From Arsukibacterium sp. (GTDB lineage Bacteria > Pseudomonadota > Gammaproteobacteria > Enterobacterales > Alteromonadaceae), in contig NZ_JAGYIM010000025.1 in assembly GCF_018402695.1 (NCBI RefSeq), positions 62,001 to 126,000 of the forward strand: a stretch of 64,000 nucleotides of DNA, written 5' to 3'. Below, in pieces: positions 51,568-60,043 of the stretch. The position numbers and the translations under genes were made by a program. The notes beneath the pieces are model-generated. The model saw nothing but the letters and a program-made list of their open reading frames with translations. It did no database searches and had not been told where the DNA came from. Position 1 is the stretch's first letter, and every line of letters begins with the position of its first letter.

Positions 51568-52032
51568 TCATTTATCAAAGCTCACTTCAATATGCACTTT
51601 GCCAAATTCCGAATCGAAGGGCATTAAGATAGTCGGCCCTTCGCATTTGTGGGTAATGGTATGCGCTTTACCGGATACCACTATTGGCGTGGCCATCGAA
51701 AACTCGTAGCCTTTATCGCCTAAAATACGTTTGGCGCCGCCAGTAACCATATTGGTAATTTCACCGACCATATCGGTAACATCGGCATTAATAGTTTTGG
51801 GTTTTTCACCCAGCATGCGGTACATCACTTCCAGCGCAAGGCCTTCTTCAAAACTAACTGAAAACGAGCCTTTAATATCGGTACCGACCATGCCAATCAA
51901 CCCGGAAACGTCGCCTCGCGCGATTTCATCTTTTTTAATCCGTGGCTGGCCCGGAACAATAGTAGTATTGGCCATGGTAGCTAAAACATTAACCAGAGAA
52001 GAGAGAAACGGATTTATATACTCAACATTCAT
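51568..52032 (-). CDS. cheX: CheX-like chemotaxis phosphatase
   Basis: A 154-residue CheC/CheX-type protein. ATG 52032 gives MNVEYINPFLSSLVNVLATMA, the family start; the frame is open 26 codons further upstream but that part is not alike. GDVSGLIGMVG, a serine/phenylalanine-rich strand, and MVGEITNMVTGGAKRIL, containing the Glu-x-x-Asn pair that in CheX/CheC attacks CheY-phosphate, are visible. Family members dephosphorylate CheY; specificity here is not proved, since no other che gene is in the window. Ends convergent with alr, 9 bases away. Confidence 0.85.
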   Translation of the reverse strand: MNVEYINPFLSSLVNVLATMANTTIVPGQPRIKKDEIARGDVSGLIGMVGTDIKGSFSVSFEEGLALEVMYRMLGEKPKTINADVTDMVGEITNMVTGGAKRILGDKGYEFSMATPIVVSGKAHTITHKCEGPTILMPFDSEFGKVHIEVSFDK

Positions 52033-52134
52033 GGAGCGCGCCTGTAAGTTATACGATGGAATATACCAGCTCGACGTTATAAGACTAGGAGCATTTTGCT
52101 TATCATACAAGTTAGCCTACGAGTTTGCAGTTAT

Positions 52135-52575
52135 TTATGCAACGTGCTGGCATTTATGGCAAAAACCATGAGCTTCAATAGTTTGGTGCTCAATTTTAAA
52201 ACCTTTTTCGGTTGCCAGTGTACTGAATTCCTGGTGCAATACTGCAGAGTGTAATTCAGTTACGTTACCGCACCTGTCGCAGATCAGAAGTTGTGCCGGG
52301 TGGTGATGGCCAAAGTGATGGCACAGCATAAAAGCGTTGCTGGATTCGATTTTATGAATAAAGCCCTGTTCGGTTAAAAACTCCAGTGCCCGGTATATAG
52401 TAGCGGGTTTAGCCGCCGGCTCAGTCTGTTTTAATTGCTCCAGCAGGTCATAAGCACCCATGCCGCCATCAGTTTCAGCCATTAACCGAAATACTTTTTC
52501 CCTTATGGCAGTAAAGCGTGCGCCATTTTTATCGCAAATTGCTTTGGCCCGGGTTACTAATGATTCTGTTGACAT
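52135..52575 (-). CDS. zur: Zinc uptake regulator Zur (Fur family)
   Basis: A 146-residue Fur-family repressor: winged-helix N-terminus (ARFTAIREKVFRLMAE, PATIYRALEFLTEQGFIHKI), then a dimerisation domain with HHFGHHHPAQLLICDRCGNVTEL and a C-terminal CHKCQ. The two CxxC pairs form the structural zinc site, and the His cluster fits the regulatory site. The HGFCHKC end and SSNAF middle are closer to Zur than to Fur. A Zur-like operator lies at 25.5 kb. Divergent from dusA; the 164-base gap should hold both promoters. Confidence 0.88.
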   Translation of the reverse strand: MSTESLVTRAKAICDKNGARFTAIREKVFRLMAETDGGMGAYDLLEQLKQTEPAAKPATIYRALEFLTEQGFIHKIESSNAFMLCHHFGHHHPAQLLICDRCGNVTELHSAVLHQEFSTLATEKGFKIEHQTIEAHGFCHKCQHVA

Positions 52576-52739
52576 ACTTAATCTGATCTCCTGGCAGCAG
52601 TCGCAGGCAGTGTAGCATATTGCTATTTAAGTTCCACGCACAGAGACTACTGATAATTGCCCGTAAACCGTCAATTTTAACGCTATTTGCTGTACAATAT
52701 CTGGTTTTATATTTATTACTCTCTGCAGGTACGTGACTT

Positions 52740-53714
52740 TTGGCTTCAAAACTTATCGACCACAAATTTTCTGTCGCCCCTATGCTCGACTGGACCGATA
52801 AACATTGTCGCTACTTTCACCGGCTAATGACGAAACACGCTGTGCTGTATACCGAAATGGTAACCACTGGCGCGTTGATTCATGGCAAGGGCGACTATCT
52901 GGCGTTTAACGAGCAGGAGCATCCATTAGTGCTGCAATTGGGCGGTTCTAATCCGGCAGAGATGGCGCAGTGTGCAAAAATGGCAGAGCAGCGCGGCTAT
53001 GACGCAGTAAATATAAATGTCGGTTGTCCGTCGGACCGGGTACAAAACGGCATGTTTGGTGCCTGCCTGATGGCGAAACCTGAATTAGTGGCCAGTTGCG
53101 TTGCCGCAATGCTGGATACCGTGTCGATACCGGTTACCGTGAAAAGCCGGATTGGTATTGATGAGCTGGACAGTTATCAGTTTTTAACGGACTTTGTTGG
53201 TACGATTGCCGATGCCGGCTGTCAGCAGTTTATTGTTCATGCCCGTAAAGCCTGGTTAAAAGGTTTGAGCCCGAAAGAAAACCGCGAAATACCCGAGCTT
53301 GATTATCCAAGAGTGCATCAGCTAAAGCAGGATTTCCCGCAGCTGGATATCAGTATTAACGGCGGCATTAAAACCCTGGACGATGTGCGCTATCAGTTGC
53401 AACTGGTCGATGGCGTAATGGTCGGGCGTGAAGCCTACACTAACCCCTTTTTGCTTAGTCAGGTTGATCATTTTATTTATGGTGAAGAGCAGCCATTACT
53501 CAGTCAGCACGAGCTGGTACGGAAAATGTTACCTTATATTGAACAACAAATGCAGCAGGGCGCGCGTTTCTGGCACATTGCCCGCCATATGCTCGGGCTG
53601 TTTCAGGGGTTACCCGGCGCCCGTCTCTGGCGCCGTCATCTCAGTGAAAATGGCCATCTGGCGGGGGCAGGGCCCGAGGTATTAGTGCAGGCATTGGCCT
53701 CTGTGCCTGAGTAA
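52740..53714 (+). CDS. dusA: tRNA-dihydrouridine(20/20a) synthase DusA
   Basis: Second dihydrouridine synthase in the window, specific by family for U20 and U20a. The 324-residue protein begins at TTG 52740 ([27 protein letters not shown]) with AGG about ten bases upstream; no ATG is nearby. Catalytic Cys region is [55 protein letters not shown] and [13 protein letters not shown] follow. It differs from DusB (14.9 kb) throughout, so the two are distinct subfamilies rather than a duplication. Confidence 0.95.
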   Translation: MASKLIDHKFSVAPMLDWTDKHCRYFHRLMTKHAVLYTEMVTTGALIHGKGDYLAFNEQEHPLVLQLGGSNPAEMAQCAKMAEQRGYDAVNINVGCPSDRVQNGMFGACLMAKPELVASCVAAMLDTVSIPVTVKSRIGIDELDSYQFLTDFVGTIADAGCQQFIVHARKAWLKGLSPKENREIPELDYPRVHQLKQDFPQLDISINGGIKTLDDVRYQLQLVDGVMVGREAYTNPFLLSQVDHFIYGEEQPLLSQHELVRKMLPYIEQQMQQGARFWHIARHMLGLFQGLPGARLWRRHLSENGHLAGAGPEVLVQALASVPE

Positions 53715-53940
53715 TGGGCCGCCATAATCCGTATCTGAATCCAGCATGAAGAATTTGACTAATAGAGTGGTTAATTTCGCTAACTTTTGGTTTTATGTTG
53801 CTGCCGTGAAACGCGCAAGTGAATCGATTTAAATTTACTTCATTAATTTCAGCTACATAGGTTGGTTTTAAAGTTGGCACAAGCTTTGTAATAGGTGAGT
53901 TGTAGTATCAAATAACTTAACCATTATGAAGGAATATAAC

Positions 53941-54201
53941 ATGAAAACTTTAGCTGCCCTTTCGTTAACTGCTGTTGTAATGCTGACTGCTGCACCAGTA
54001 CAGGCCAATCCAGCCACTGAAGCGTTACAACAATTAGCTGCCAATCAGATAGCTGAACTAAAAGTTACCATCGCTCAGCAGGCACGGCAGGCTATGGAAA
54101 AAACTGCGGCAGAGGTTAGCCAATTGTTGCAGGCAGATGCTCAGATCACCCAGCAAAAAGATGTGGTTGCCAAAGCTGATACTAAGCCTGCGGCAGAATA
54201 A
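53941..54201 (+). CDS. Small exported Ala/Gln-rich protein, function unknown
   Basis: An 86-residue protein with a clear signal peptide (cleavage near VQANP, residue 23) followed by a single helix-rich, Ala/Gln-heavy segment (about 24-75) and a Lys/Asp-rich tail. ATG 53941 is preceded by AAGGA (53929-53933); the frame is open from 53926. No motif is recognised. It may be a small periplasmic or surface helical protein. Next downstream, after 3 bases, is a possible 40-residue membrane peptide gene. A weak sigma-54-like sequence lies at 53875. Confidence 0.6.
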   Translation: MKTLAALSLTAVVMLTAAPVQANPATEALQQLAANQIAELKVTIAQQARQAMEKTAAEVSQLLQADAQITQQKDVVAKADTKPAAE

Positions 54202-54204
54202 GCG

Positions 54205-54327
54205 GTGCTGACCGCAAGCAGTTTATTGCTGCTGTATTTACTGCCCGTTGTCACGATGTTTTCGGCGTTTGTGTTGTGGAGTTTTCTTACGCCGATATTA
54301 ATGTTATGGCAAAAAGCCCGTAGCTAG
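54205..54327 (+). CDS. Possible 40-residue single-pass membrane peptide
   Basis: Starting at GTG 54205, three bases after the preceding gene's stop, a short frame encodes 40 residues, mostly one hydrophobic stretch (LLLLYLLPVVTMFSAFVLW) with a positively charged end (WQKARS). Its stop lies inside the left arm of the terminator at 54308-54346. The ribosome site is weak (no clear GGAG). Position, hydrophobicity and near contact with the upstream gene favour a real small gene, but a chance frame is possible. Confidence 0.35.
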   Translation: MLTASSLLLLYLLPVVTMFSAFVLWSFLTPILMLWQKARS

Positions 54328-54346
54328 CCGTTGCGGGCTTTTTGCC
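54308..54346 (+). terminator. Intrinsic terminator before the copper chaperone gene
   Basis: Perfect 13-base arms GGCAAAAAGCCCG (54308-54320) and CGGGCTTTTTGCC (54334-54346), 13-base loop. It separates the small-protein unit from the PCu(A)C gene. Confidence 0.85.
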
Positions 54347-54433
54347 ATTTGGCCGGTTATAACTTTGTGCTAAGTCGCTGTTCGTTGCCATGATTTGGTG
54401 TAAGATAAGCTAAATTTGTTAAGGGGGCGTAAC

Positions 54434-54871
54434 ATGATTCGACTAGCTGCTTTATTACTGACTGTTGTTTTTGGGTTGGCAGGCTTGCCAGTCACTGCGG
54501 CAGAACTCACGGTTACAGATGGTCAGGTCAGAGTGCCAATGCCCGGACGCACCGTCACGGCAGGCTATTTTACAATTAATAATGATACCTCATCAGCAGT
54601 TAAGCTGATGTCAGCCACAAGTGCGGCATTTGAGCGTGCCGAATTACATCAGCACACGCATCAGGATGGCGTGATGCGGATGGAGCAAGTTACTCACATC
54701 GAGATTGCTGCTAAAGCCAGTGTTAGTCTGCAACCGGGCGGCTTACATCTGATGTTGTTTAACCCTAAACAGCCATTACTGGCCGGTGAGAGTGTTACTG
54801 TTACGCTGAGTTTCAGTAATGACCAGCAAATTGAGCTAAGTATGCCGCTAACTGAAATGCCACGTCGCTAA
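54434..54871 (+). CDS. Periplasmic copper chaperone PCu(A)C
   Basis: A 145-residue exported protein (signal peptide to about residue 23). The copper-binding pattern H-x10-M-x21-H-x-M is complete: His in AELHQHTHQDG, Met in VMRMEQ, and the last two in GGLHLMLF. The family delivers Cu(I) to the CuA or CuB site of cytochrome c oxidase. AAGGGGG precedes ATG 54434. Three bases after its stop comes the ribosome site region of the DUF2333 gene, so the two are cotranscribed. No Sco-type or oxidase gene is in the window. Confidence 0.9.
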   Translation: MIRLAALLLTVVFGLAGLPVTAAELTVTDGQVRVPMPGRTVTAGYFTINNDTSSAVKLMSATSAAFERAELHQHTHQDGVMRMEQVTHIEIAAKASVSLQPGGLHLMLFNPKQPLLAGESVTVTLSFSNDQQIELSMPLTEMPRR

Positions 54872-54880
54872 GGAATGACT

Positions 54881-55858
54881 ATGAACAAGCGCAATATTGC
54901 CTATCTGGTTACGGGCCTGGTGTTGTTTATTTTTGTTGTGGTCAGCTGGTGGGTAAGTCGGGAACCGGCGGTTATCACAGAAGACATAACTCAGGCACAA
55001 CAAACAAATAATGTAACACCCACGGTGGGGTATACTACGACAACTGCTTTAATAAAGGTGACAGAGACCCTGCTGGACAAGCCGGGCGGTTATCTGGCCA
55101 ATGATATTTTGCCTCCCTATAGTTTGCTCGACAATATGCCCGCCTGGGAGTTTGGTGTCCTGGAGATGTCTCGCGATCTGGCGCTGGCGTTTCGTAAAGA
55201 CTTCAGCCGCTCCCAGTCACAATCAGCTGAAAATGAGTATCTAAAAGTTGCTCAGCCACAATTTAATATCGACCATCGCAGCTGGGCAATTCCCAGTGCT
55301 GAATCTGAATATCGTAAAGCTGTAGATCAACTTTATTTATACCGCGATGCCTTATCTGACAGCAGCATTGCTGGCAGCCAATTTTACGCCCGCGCGGACA
55401 ATCTGCGGGACTGGCTGAAGAACGTTGAAAAACGATTAGGCAGCTACTCTCAAAGGCTAAGTGCCAGTGTCGGTCAGGATCGTCTGAATACGGACCTTGC
55501 CGGCGATGCGGGGGCCCGTCAGTCTACTACTGGCCCCAACCACCGGGTGGTTAAAACCAGTTGGTGGAAAATTGATGATGAGTTTTATGAAGCACGCGGC
55601 GCAGCCTGGGCATTATTGCACTATTTAAAAGCCGTAGAAGTGGATTTTGCCGAAGTGCTGCACCGGCGCAACGCCATGGTAAGTTTGCAGCAAATTATCC
55701 GGGAACTGGAAGCCACCCAGCAACCAATCTGGAGCCCGATGGTATTAAATGGCAGTGGTTTTGGTTTGCTGGCCAACCATAGCCTGGTAATGGCAAACTA
55801 TATTTCCCGCGCCAACGCAGCGCTGATCGATTTATCAGAACTTTTAACTCAAGGATAA
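54881..55858 (+). CDS. DUF2333 family protein
   Basis: A 325-residue protein with one N-terminal membrane helix (about residues 6-25) ending in SWWVSREPA, typical of DUF2333, then a large presumably periplasmic domain with mostly helical, Arg/Asp/Glu-rich sequence (FGVLEMSRDLALAFRKDFSRSQSQS, YRKAVDQLYLYRDALSD, WWKIDDEFYEARGAAWALLH). No catalytic motif is recognised and the family role is unknown. I use ATG 54881, six bases after AAGGA, over ATG 54875. Five bases separate it from the barrel gene. Confidence 0.82.
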   Translation: MNKRNIAYLVTGLVLFIFVVVSWWVSREPAVITEDITQAQQTNNVTPTVGYTTTTALIKVTETLLDKPGGYLANDILPPYSLLDNMPAWEFGVLEMSRDLALAFRKDFSRSQSQSAENEYLKVAQPQFNIDHRSWAIPSAESEYRKAVDQLYLYRDALSDSSIAGSQFYARADNLRDWLKNVEKRLGSYSQRLSASVGQDRLNTDLAGDAGARQSTTGPNHRVVKTSWWKIDDEFYEARGAAWALLHYLKAVEVDFAEVLHRRNAMVSLQQIIRELEATQQPIWSPMVLNGSGFGLLANHSLVMANYISRANAALIDLSELLTQG

Positions 55859-55863
55859 GCAGA

Positions 55864-56637
55864 ATGAAAAAAAACACCATTATTAAAACCGCGTTGTCGG
55901 TGGCGCTGGGTTCAGCTTTAATTACGGGCCAGGCCACTGCTGACACCTTACTCGGTGTCTACGTTGGTGGTGATGGTTGGCAAACAGATGTAACCGGCAG
56001 TTTTGGTAATAGTGAACCCGCGCCGGAATTCACTTTTGATAACAAGACCCAGGGCTCATACTTTATTGCTCTGGAGCACCCCATTCCGGTGCTGCCTAAT
56101 ATCCGGCTGGCTCACAATCAGCTTGAAGCTGATGGTGTGTCATTAATAGACGGCGATTTCAGTTTTGGTGGCGAAGATTTTTCTGTGAATACCACCGTTA
56201 CCAACAATGTTGATCTGACTAATACCGATGTCGTACTGTATTATGAGATCCTTGATAACAGTGTGGTTGCCCTCGACATCGGTGTGAATGGCAAGCATAT
56301 TAAAGGCTCGGCATCAGTAGTGGAGCAGACTGAAAACGGTTTACAGGGCGAGGAGTCGGTGTCGCAATGGTTGCCAATGCTGTATGTCAATAGCAAAGTT
56401 GGTTTACCATTAACTGGTTTGGATGTGTTTGCTCAGGGCAGCTATATCGGTTGGAGCGACAGTCGGATGTATGACGTACAGGCGGGCGTTGCTTATGAAA
56501 TTATCGATTCTTTAGCTGTTGATGTGAGACTGAAGGTGGGATACCGGGCAGTGAATCTGCGACTGGATGACCTTGACAACTTATACAGTAATCTTGACTT
56601 TAAGGGTGCTTTTGCCGGTATTGAACTGCACTTTTAA
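55864..56637 (+). CDS. TIGR04219-type outer-membrane beta-barrel protein
   Basis: A 257-residue protein with a signal peptide (cleavage near ATADT, residue 26) and then alternating short beta strands, ending in GAFAGIELHF with a C-terminal Phe, the outer-membrane insertion signal. The LLGVYVGGDGWQTDVTG opening is the TIGR04219 family feature. About eight strands are expected. Ligand and role are unknown. It closes the PCu(A)C-DUF2333-barrel operon; a hairpin (GCGGTACAAC at 56691 against GTTGCTACCGC) downstream may end the message but lacks a T tract. Confidence 0.85.
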   Translation: MKKNTIIKTALSVALGSALITGQATADTLLGVYVGGDGWQTDVTGSFGNSEPAPEFTFDNKTQGSYFIALEHPIPVLPNIRLAHNQLEADGVSLIDGDFSFGGEDFSVNTTVTNNVDLTNTDVVLYYEILDNSVVALDIGVNGKHIKGSASVVEQTENGLQGEESVSQWLPMLYVNSKVGLPLTGLDVFAQGSYIGWSDSRMYDVQAGVAYEIIDSLAVDVRLKVGYRAVNLRLDDLDNLYSNLDFKGAFAGIELHF

Positions 56638-56761
56638 ACTTGTGACTCATCCAGAAAATAGCCAGTAATTTGTTGCCGGCCATGACTGCTGCGGTACAAC
56701 CCTTGTTGCTACCGCAAAATCACTTTATAGTAACTTTATTCTGAGTGACGGCAGTATCATT

Positions 56762-58927
56762 TTGACAACTATATTCAAACAGTTAATTGTTCCATGGCTG
56801 CTTTCGTTATTGTTGGCCTGGCTACTTGTTATTGTCTGGCTTCAAAATGAAACCCGCAACCAACAAATACAACAAATTCAGCAGTTGGCGGTAACCGTCA
56901 ACTATGCAGTTCAGGCAAATCTGCCTGCACATGATAGTCAGCAATTGGCTAATCAACTGCGGCAAATCCATCTTAGTTCTTCCTTGGCTGTACAATACAT
57001 TGCTGTTTATAACGGACAACTGGAATTAATTGCCAGCAGTGCATTCCCGGCACCCGCATCTGTCCTGCAGTCTGCGCCTTCAACTTATCAGCTAAGTGCC
57101 TTGCCTGATGGCACTAAGCTGGCAGTTTTGCCAGTGAGTGCAGGGCTGGCTCCGGAACAAACAGACAGTGCGACTAAGTTGCCTGATAATGGTTATGTTG
57201 CCGTCGTTATCGCGACAGAGCCGAGCTGGCTGTTCAGGTTAATTCCGCTGGCATTGTTGGCGGCCGCAATGGCTGTTGGTCTGGTTTTAAGTATCAGCAT
57301 TGTCAGACGCGGACAAGTGCGGCTTGCGACTGATGTAGAATTACTCGCTCACAATTTTCGGCGGCTGCAACAAGCCCGGCAACAGTGTCAGATAACCGAG
57401 TCGCTGGTGCCGTCATTAAAACCTGTGCAGCAAGCGTTTAATGATCTGGCCAGCAGCCTGGATCAGAGTCAGTTGGCAACCGAGCAATTGGTGCAGCAAT
57501 TAAATCAGCGTGTTCAACACTTTAATGTGCAACTCACAGAGCTCGAGCAGCAACGGCAGTCTTTAACGACGGACCAGCAGGCACAGCGACGCCACATCCG
57601 TCATTGGTTTGAACAAAGCCTGATCTTGTGGCATCGTCGTACACAGTTACAGCCGGCACAACTGCAACGTTTGCTGCAAATGCATATGTTGGCGGGGTAT
57701 TATCAGTTCAGTGACAAGCAGCTCAAAGGGCCGCCTGTCAGGCTCAGTGACTGGCTGGGACAGCACATTGATGAACTTAATGAGCTGCTGCCTTCCACTG
57801 GCGTTACACTGGACTGGCAGGAGTACCCTGATAATCTTGACTATACGGTAAGTGTCTGTGACAAAACGTTGAAATCGCTACTGCAAGCGTTAGTTACGCT
57901 ATGTTTGCGGGTTGATGACGTCAGCAAAATCAGTGTTACGATACAGCTGCAAGGTGGTGCACAACCTACTTTGCGCTTGAGCGCTGGTTGTAACGGCAAT
58001 GGATTGCCTGAACATTGCCGGGACCTGATCAAAACCGGCCAGCTGTTGGACCTGCAGTGGAGCGACGCAGATGTGGCTTTGTTAAAAGCAATACAATTAA
58101 CGGGCGGCGATTTTACACCTCAATCACTTGAAGGTCTTGGCTGTATTTTGCAACTCACCTTGCCAGTACAAACTGAGCAGGTTAGTACAACAAAAGCTAT
58201 CCAGCACTTATTAATATTTGACGCTGATAACGAACGTTTACACCAACGTTGCATAGCGCTGAGTGGTATTGCGTCTCAGGTTAGCAAGTGCAGCAAGTTG
58301 AATGAGCTGGAGCACCTGCTTCAAAACAAAGTATTTGAACTGGTGTTGCTGTTTTTGCCCGCGACAACAGACGGCTCTGACTGGCAGAAAATAAAGCAGT
58401 GCGTCCGGCAGCAATCGGCAATGCTTTGTTTTGCATCGCCGGAACGCATGTCAGCGTGGCAGCAGCAATTACCAGAGGTATTAGCCAATCATCAGTTTTG
58501 TCTGGCTGCAGTGCAGGCAGTCTCTGAACAGTTACCCAAACCAGCTGATGTTCAACATATTCTGGTTGTGGATGACAACGAAACAAATCTGGCATTTGTC
58601 CGGGTACTGTTAAAAAATAAACCTTTGATGTTGCATACTGCTACCTCAGCGGCAGAAGTATTCTCATTATGTAAACAGCAGCGGTTTGATATGATTTTGC
58701 TTGATATTCAACTGCCGGACATGTCAGGCGTTGAAATTGCTAAGCAGCTCCGGCAAATGCCGCAATACCGTCAGGTACCCATTGTTGCCTTTACTGCACA
58801 TGCAATGCCCGCTGAAATTGAACGTTACCGTGAGGCTGGAATGGACGACATTGTGTTCAAACCCCTGGAACCTGCCCGGTTAGACAGCTTACTTGCCCGG
58901 TTTTCGTTAACGACAAGCCGGACTTAG
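56762..58927 (+). CDS. BarA-like membrane hybrid protein with degenerate kinase and intact receiver
   Basis: A 721-residue protein starting at TTG 56762 (no strong ribosome site). Two membrane helices (about 10-27 and 159-181) flank a periplasmic domain; a coiled coil (about 220-270, Gln-rich) follows. Where HisKA and HATPase domains should be (about 275-470), the HELRTPL box, N box and DxGxG are missing: the nearest glycine motif is AGCNGNGLP (408-416). A pseudo-receiver (about 480-590) precedes a complete receiver (598-715): Asp604, Asp605, phospho-Asp648 (LLDIQLPDM), Thr678, Lys700. No Hpt domain. Probably cannot phosphorylate itself; inference from missing motifs. Confidence 0.82.
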   Translation: MTTIFKQLIVPWLLSLLLAWLLVIVWLQNETRNQQIQQIQQLAVTVNYAVQANLPAHDSQQLANQLRQIHLSSSLAVQYIAVYNGQLELIASSAFPAPASVLQSAPSTYQLSALPDGTKLAVLPVSAGLAPEQTDSATKLPDNGYVAVVIATEPSWLFRLIPLALLAAAMAVGLVLSISIVRRGQVRLATDVELLAHNFRRLQQARQQCQITESLVPSLKPVQQAFNDLASSLDQSQLATEQLVQQLNQRVQHFNVQLTELEQQRQSLTTDQQAQRRHIRHWFEQSLILWHRRTQLQPAQLQRLLQMHMLAGYYQFSDKQLKGPPVRLSDWLGQHIDELNELLPSTGVTLDWQEYPDNLDYTVSVCDKTLKSLLQALVTLCLRVDDVSKISVTIQLQGGAQPTLRLSAGCNGNGLPEHCRDLIKTGQLLDLQWSDADVALLKAIQLTGGDFTPQSLEGLGCILQLTLPVQTEQVSTTKAIQHLLIFDADNERLHQRCIALSGIASQVSKCSKLNELEHLLQNKVFELVLLFLPATTDGSDWQKIKQCVRQQSAMLCFASPERMSAWQQQLPEVLANHQFCLAAVQAVSEQLPKPADVQHILVVDDNETNLAFVRVLLKNKPLMLHTATSAAEVFSLCKQQRFDMILLDIQLPDMSGVEIAKQLRQMPQYRQVPIVAFTAHAMPAEIERYREAGMDDIVFKPLEPARLDSLLARFSLTTSRT

Positions 58928-58952
58928 CCTGGGTTTGGATGTAGTGATAAGG

Positions 58953-59855
58953 TTACTTAAAGGCTAATACCGAGCCAAGTTGCTGCTGTAAGGTGGTTAA
59001 ATACCCACTGTGCGTTGGACTGTTCAGTAATGGTAATAACTCGGTGCCTACAGCAGTATACTTATAATACTGCAGTACAACGCCACGCTGCAGCGCTGTG
59101 CATTCCAGTGTCTGACTTTGAAACTGCCAGCTGAACTGCTGTCCGGGTTGCAGTTCACCGCTTTCAATTTCGACATTATGCAAAATGCCAATATCTACCA
59201 GATTAAGTATTTGCGGATAACTCAACCCAAACTGACTTAAATTTAGTAACGCCATGCTGCGCCCCGTGAGTAATTGCCACAACGATGGTTTACGAATGTA
59301 ACCAAAGTAAATCCGACCACTTTGCTCTTGCCTGCTGCGGCAGCTTAAACTGGCGGCCAGCTGCAAACTTTGTGCTTCTTTATGACTCATCAGTTTCAGA
59401 GTTTGCAGGGTTTTTAGCGAAAAACGGCCTGGAGTGGTAATTTCCCCAGCCAGTATTTTTGCCCATAACTGTTGCATGCTATTGTTAGAAATGTCCAGTA
59501 CTAATTCGCAATACTGCGAAAACCAGTCGGGATCCACTTCCTGAGCTGACACCCGATCCGGGCAATATTCCAGTGCCTGAGCCATTATCTTTTCCAGATT
59601 TTGCTGCTGGCGTTCACGCTGCATTTGCAGGCGGCGGTTTACCCGTTGTGCCAGATTAAGCTCCCCGCCAGGGGCTGGTCCCCCAGATCGCGCAGCGAGT
59701 TGCTGGTGTTTCGCACTGCCTGGTGTGTGGTCACTGTTGTCAGCGTTGGCCTCATTGCTGGTTTCAGCCGCTTTACTGGCAACAGGTGCACCGAGGTGAT
59801 ATCGCGCCAGTTTTAACAGCCGCTGCTGACCGGAAGCCGAGGTTACTTTGCTCAA
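58953..59855 (-). CDS. TIGR03899 / DUF2806-type protein
   Basis: A 300-residue cytosolic protein without signal peptide. A basic, Ala-rich N-terminus (1-60) is followed by a coiled coil (NLAQRVNRRLQMQRERQQQN, about 66-85) and the block DPDWFSQYCELVLDISNNSMQQLWAKILAGEI that marks the DUF2806/TIGR03899 group. The C-terminal half is beta-rich. No function is established. It is convergent with the BarA-like gene and divergent from the EAL gene, whose start is 188 bases away in an AT-rich gap. Confidence 0.75.
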   Translation of the reverse strand: MSKVTSASGQQRLLKLARYHLGAPVASKAAETSNEANADNSDHTPGSAKHQQLAARSGGPAPGGELNLAQRVNRRLQMQRERQQQNLEKIMAQALEYCPDRVSAQEVDPDWFSQYCELVLDISNNSMQQLWAKILAGEITTPGRFSLKTLQTLKLMSHKEAQSLQLAASLSCRSRQEQSGRIYFGYIRKPSLWQLLTGRSMALLNLSQFGLSYPQILNLVDIGILHNVEIESGELQPGQQFSWQFQSQTLECTALQRGVVLQYYKYTAVGTELLPLLNSPTHSGYLTTLQQQLGSVLAFK

Positions 59856-60043
59856 AATAAATCCGGTAAGTATCGAGTAATAAATGTTATCTTGGCACTA
59901 AGCTGATGTAGCAGCAAGTAGCGCCAACAATTTATACCAGGTATCTGTAAAAATTAAATAAGATAAAAATAAACGACAATTCGTTTTTTGTTTTTTAACG
60001 TATGCATGTATATTTAAGGCAAGAGACAAATAAAGGCGTAATC

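Noticed and set aside
52576-52739. A Zur box between zur and dusA (autoregulation).
   Set aside because: The gap contains AT-rich sequence but no palindrome close to the pattern found at 25488.
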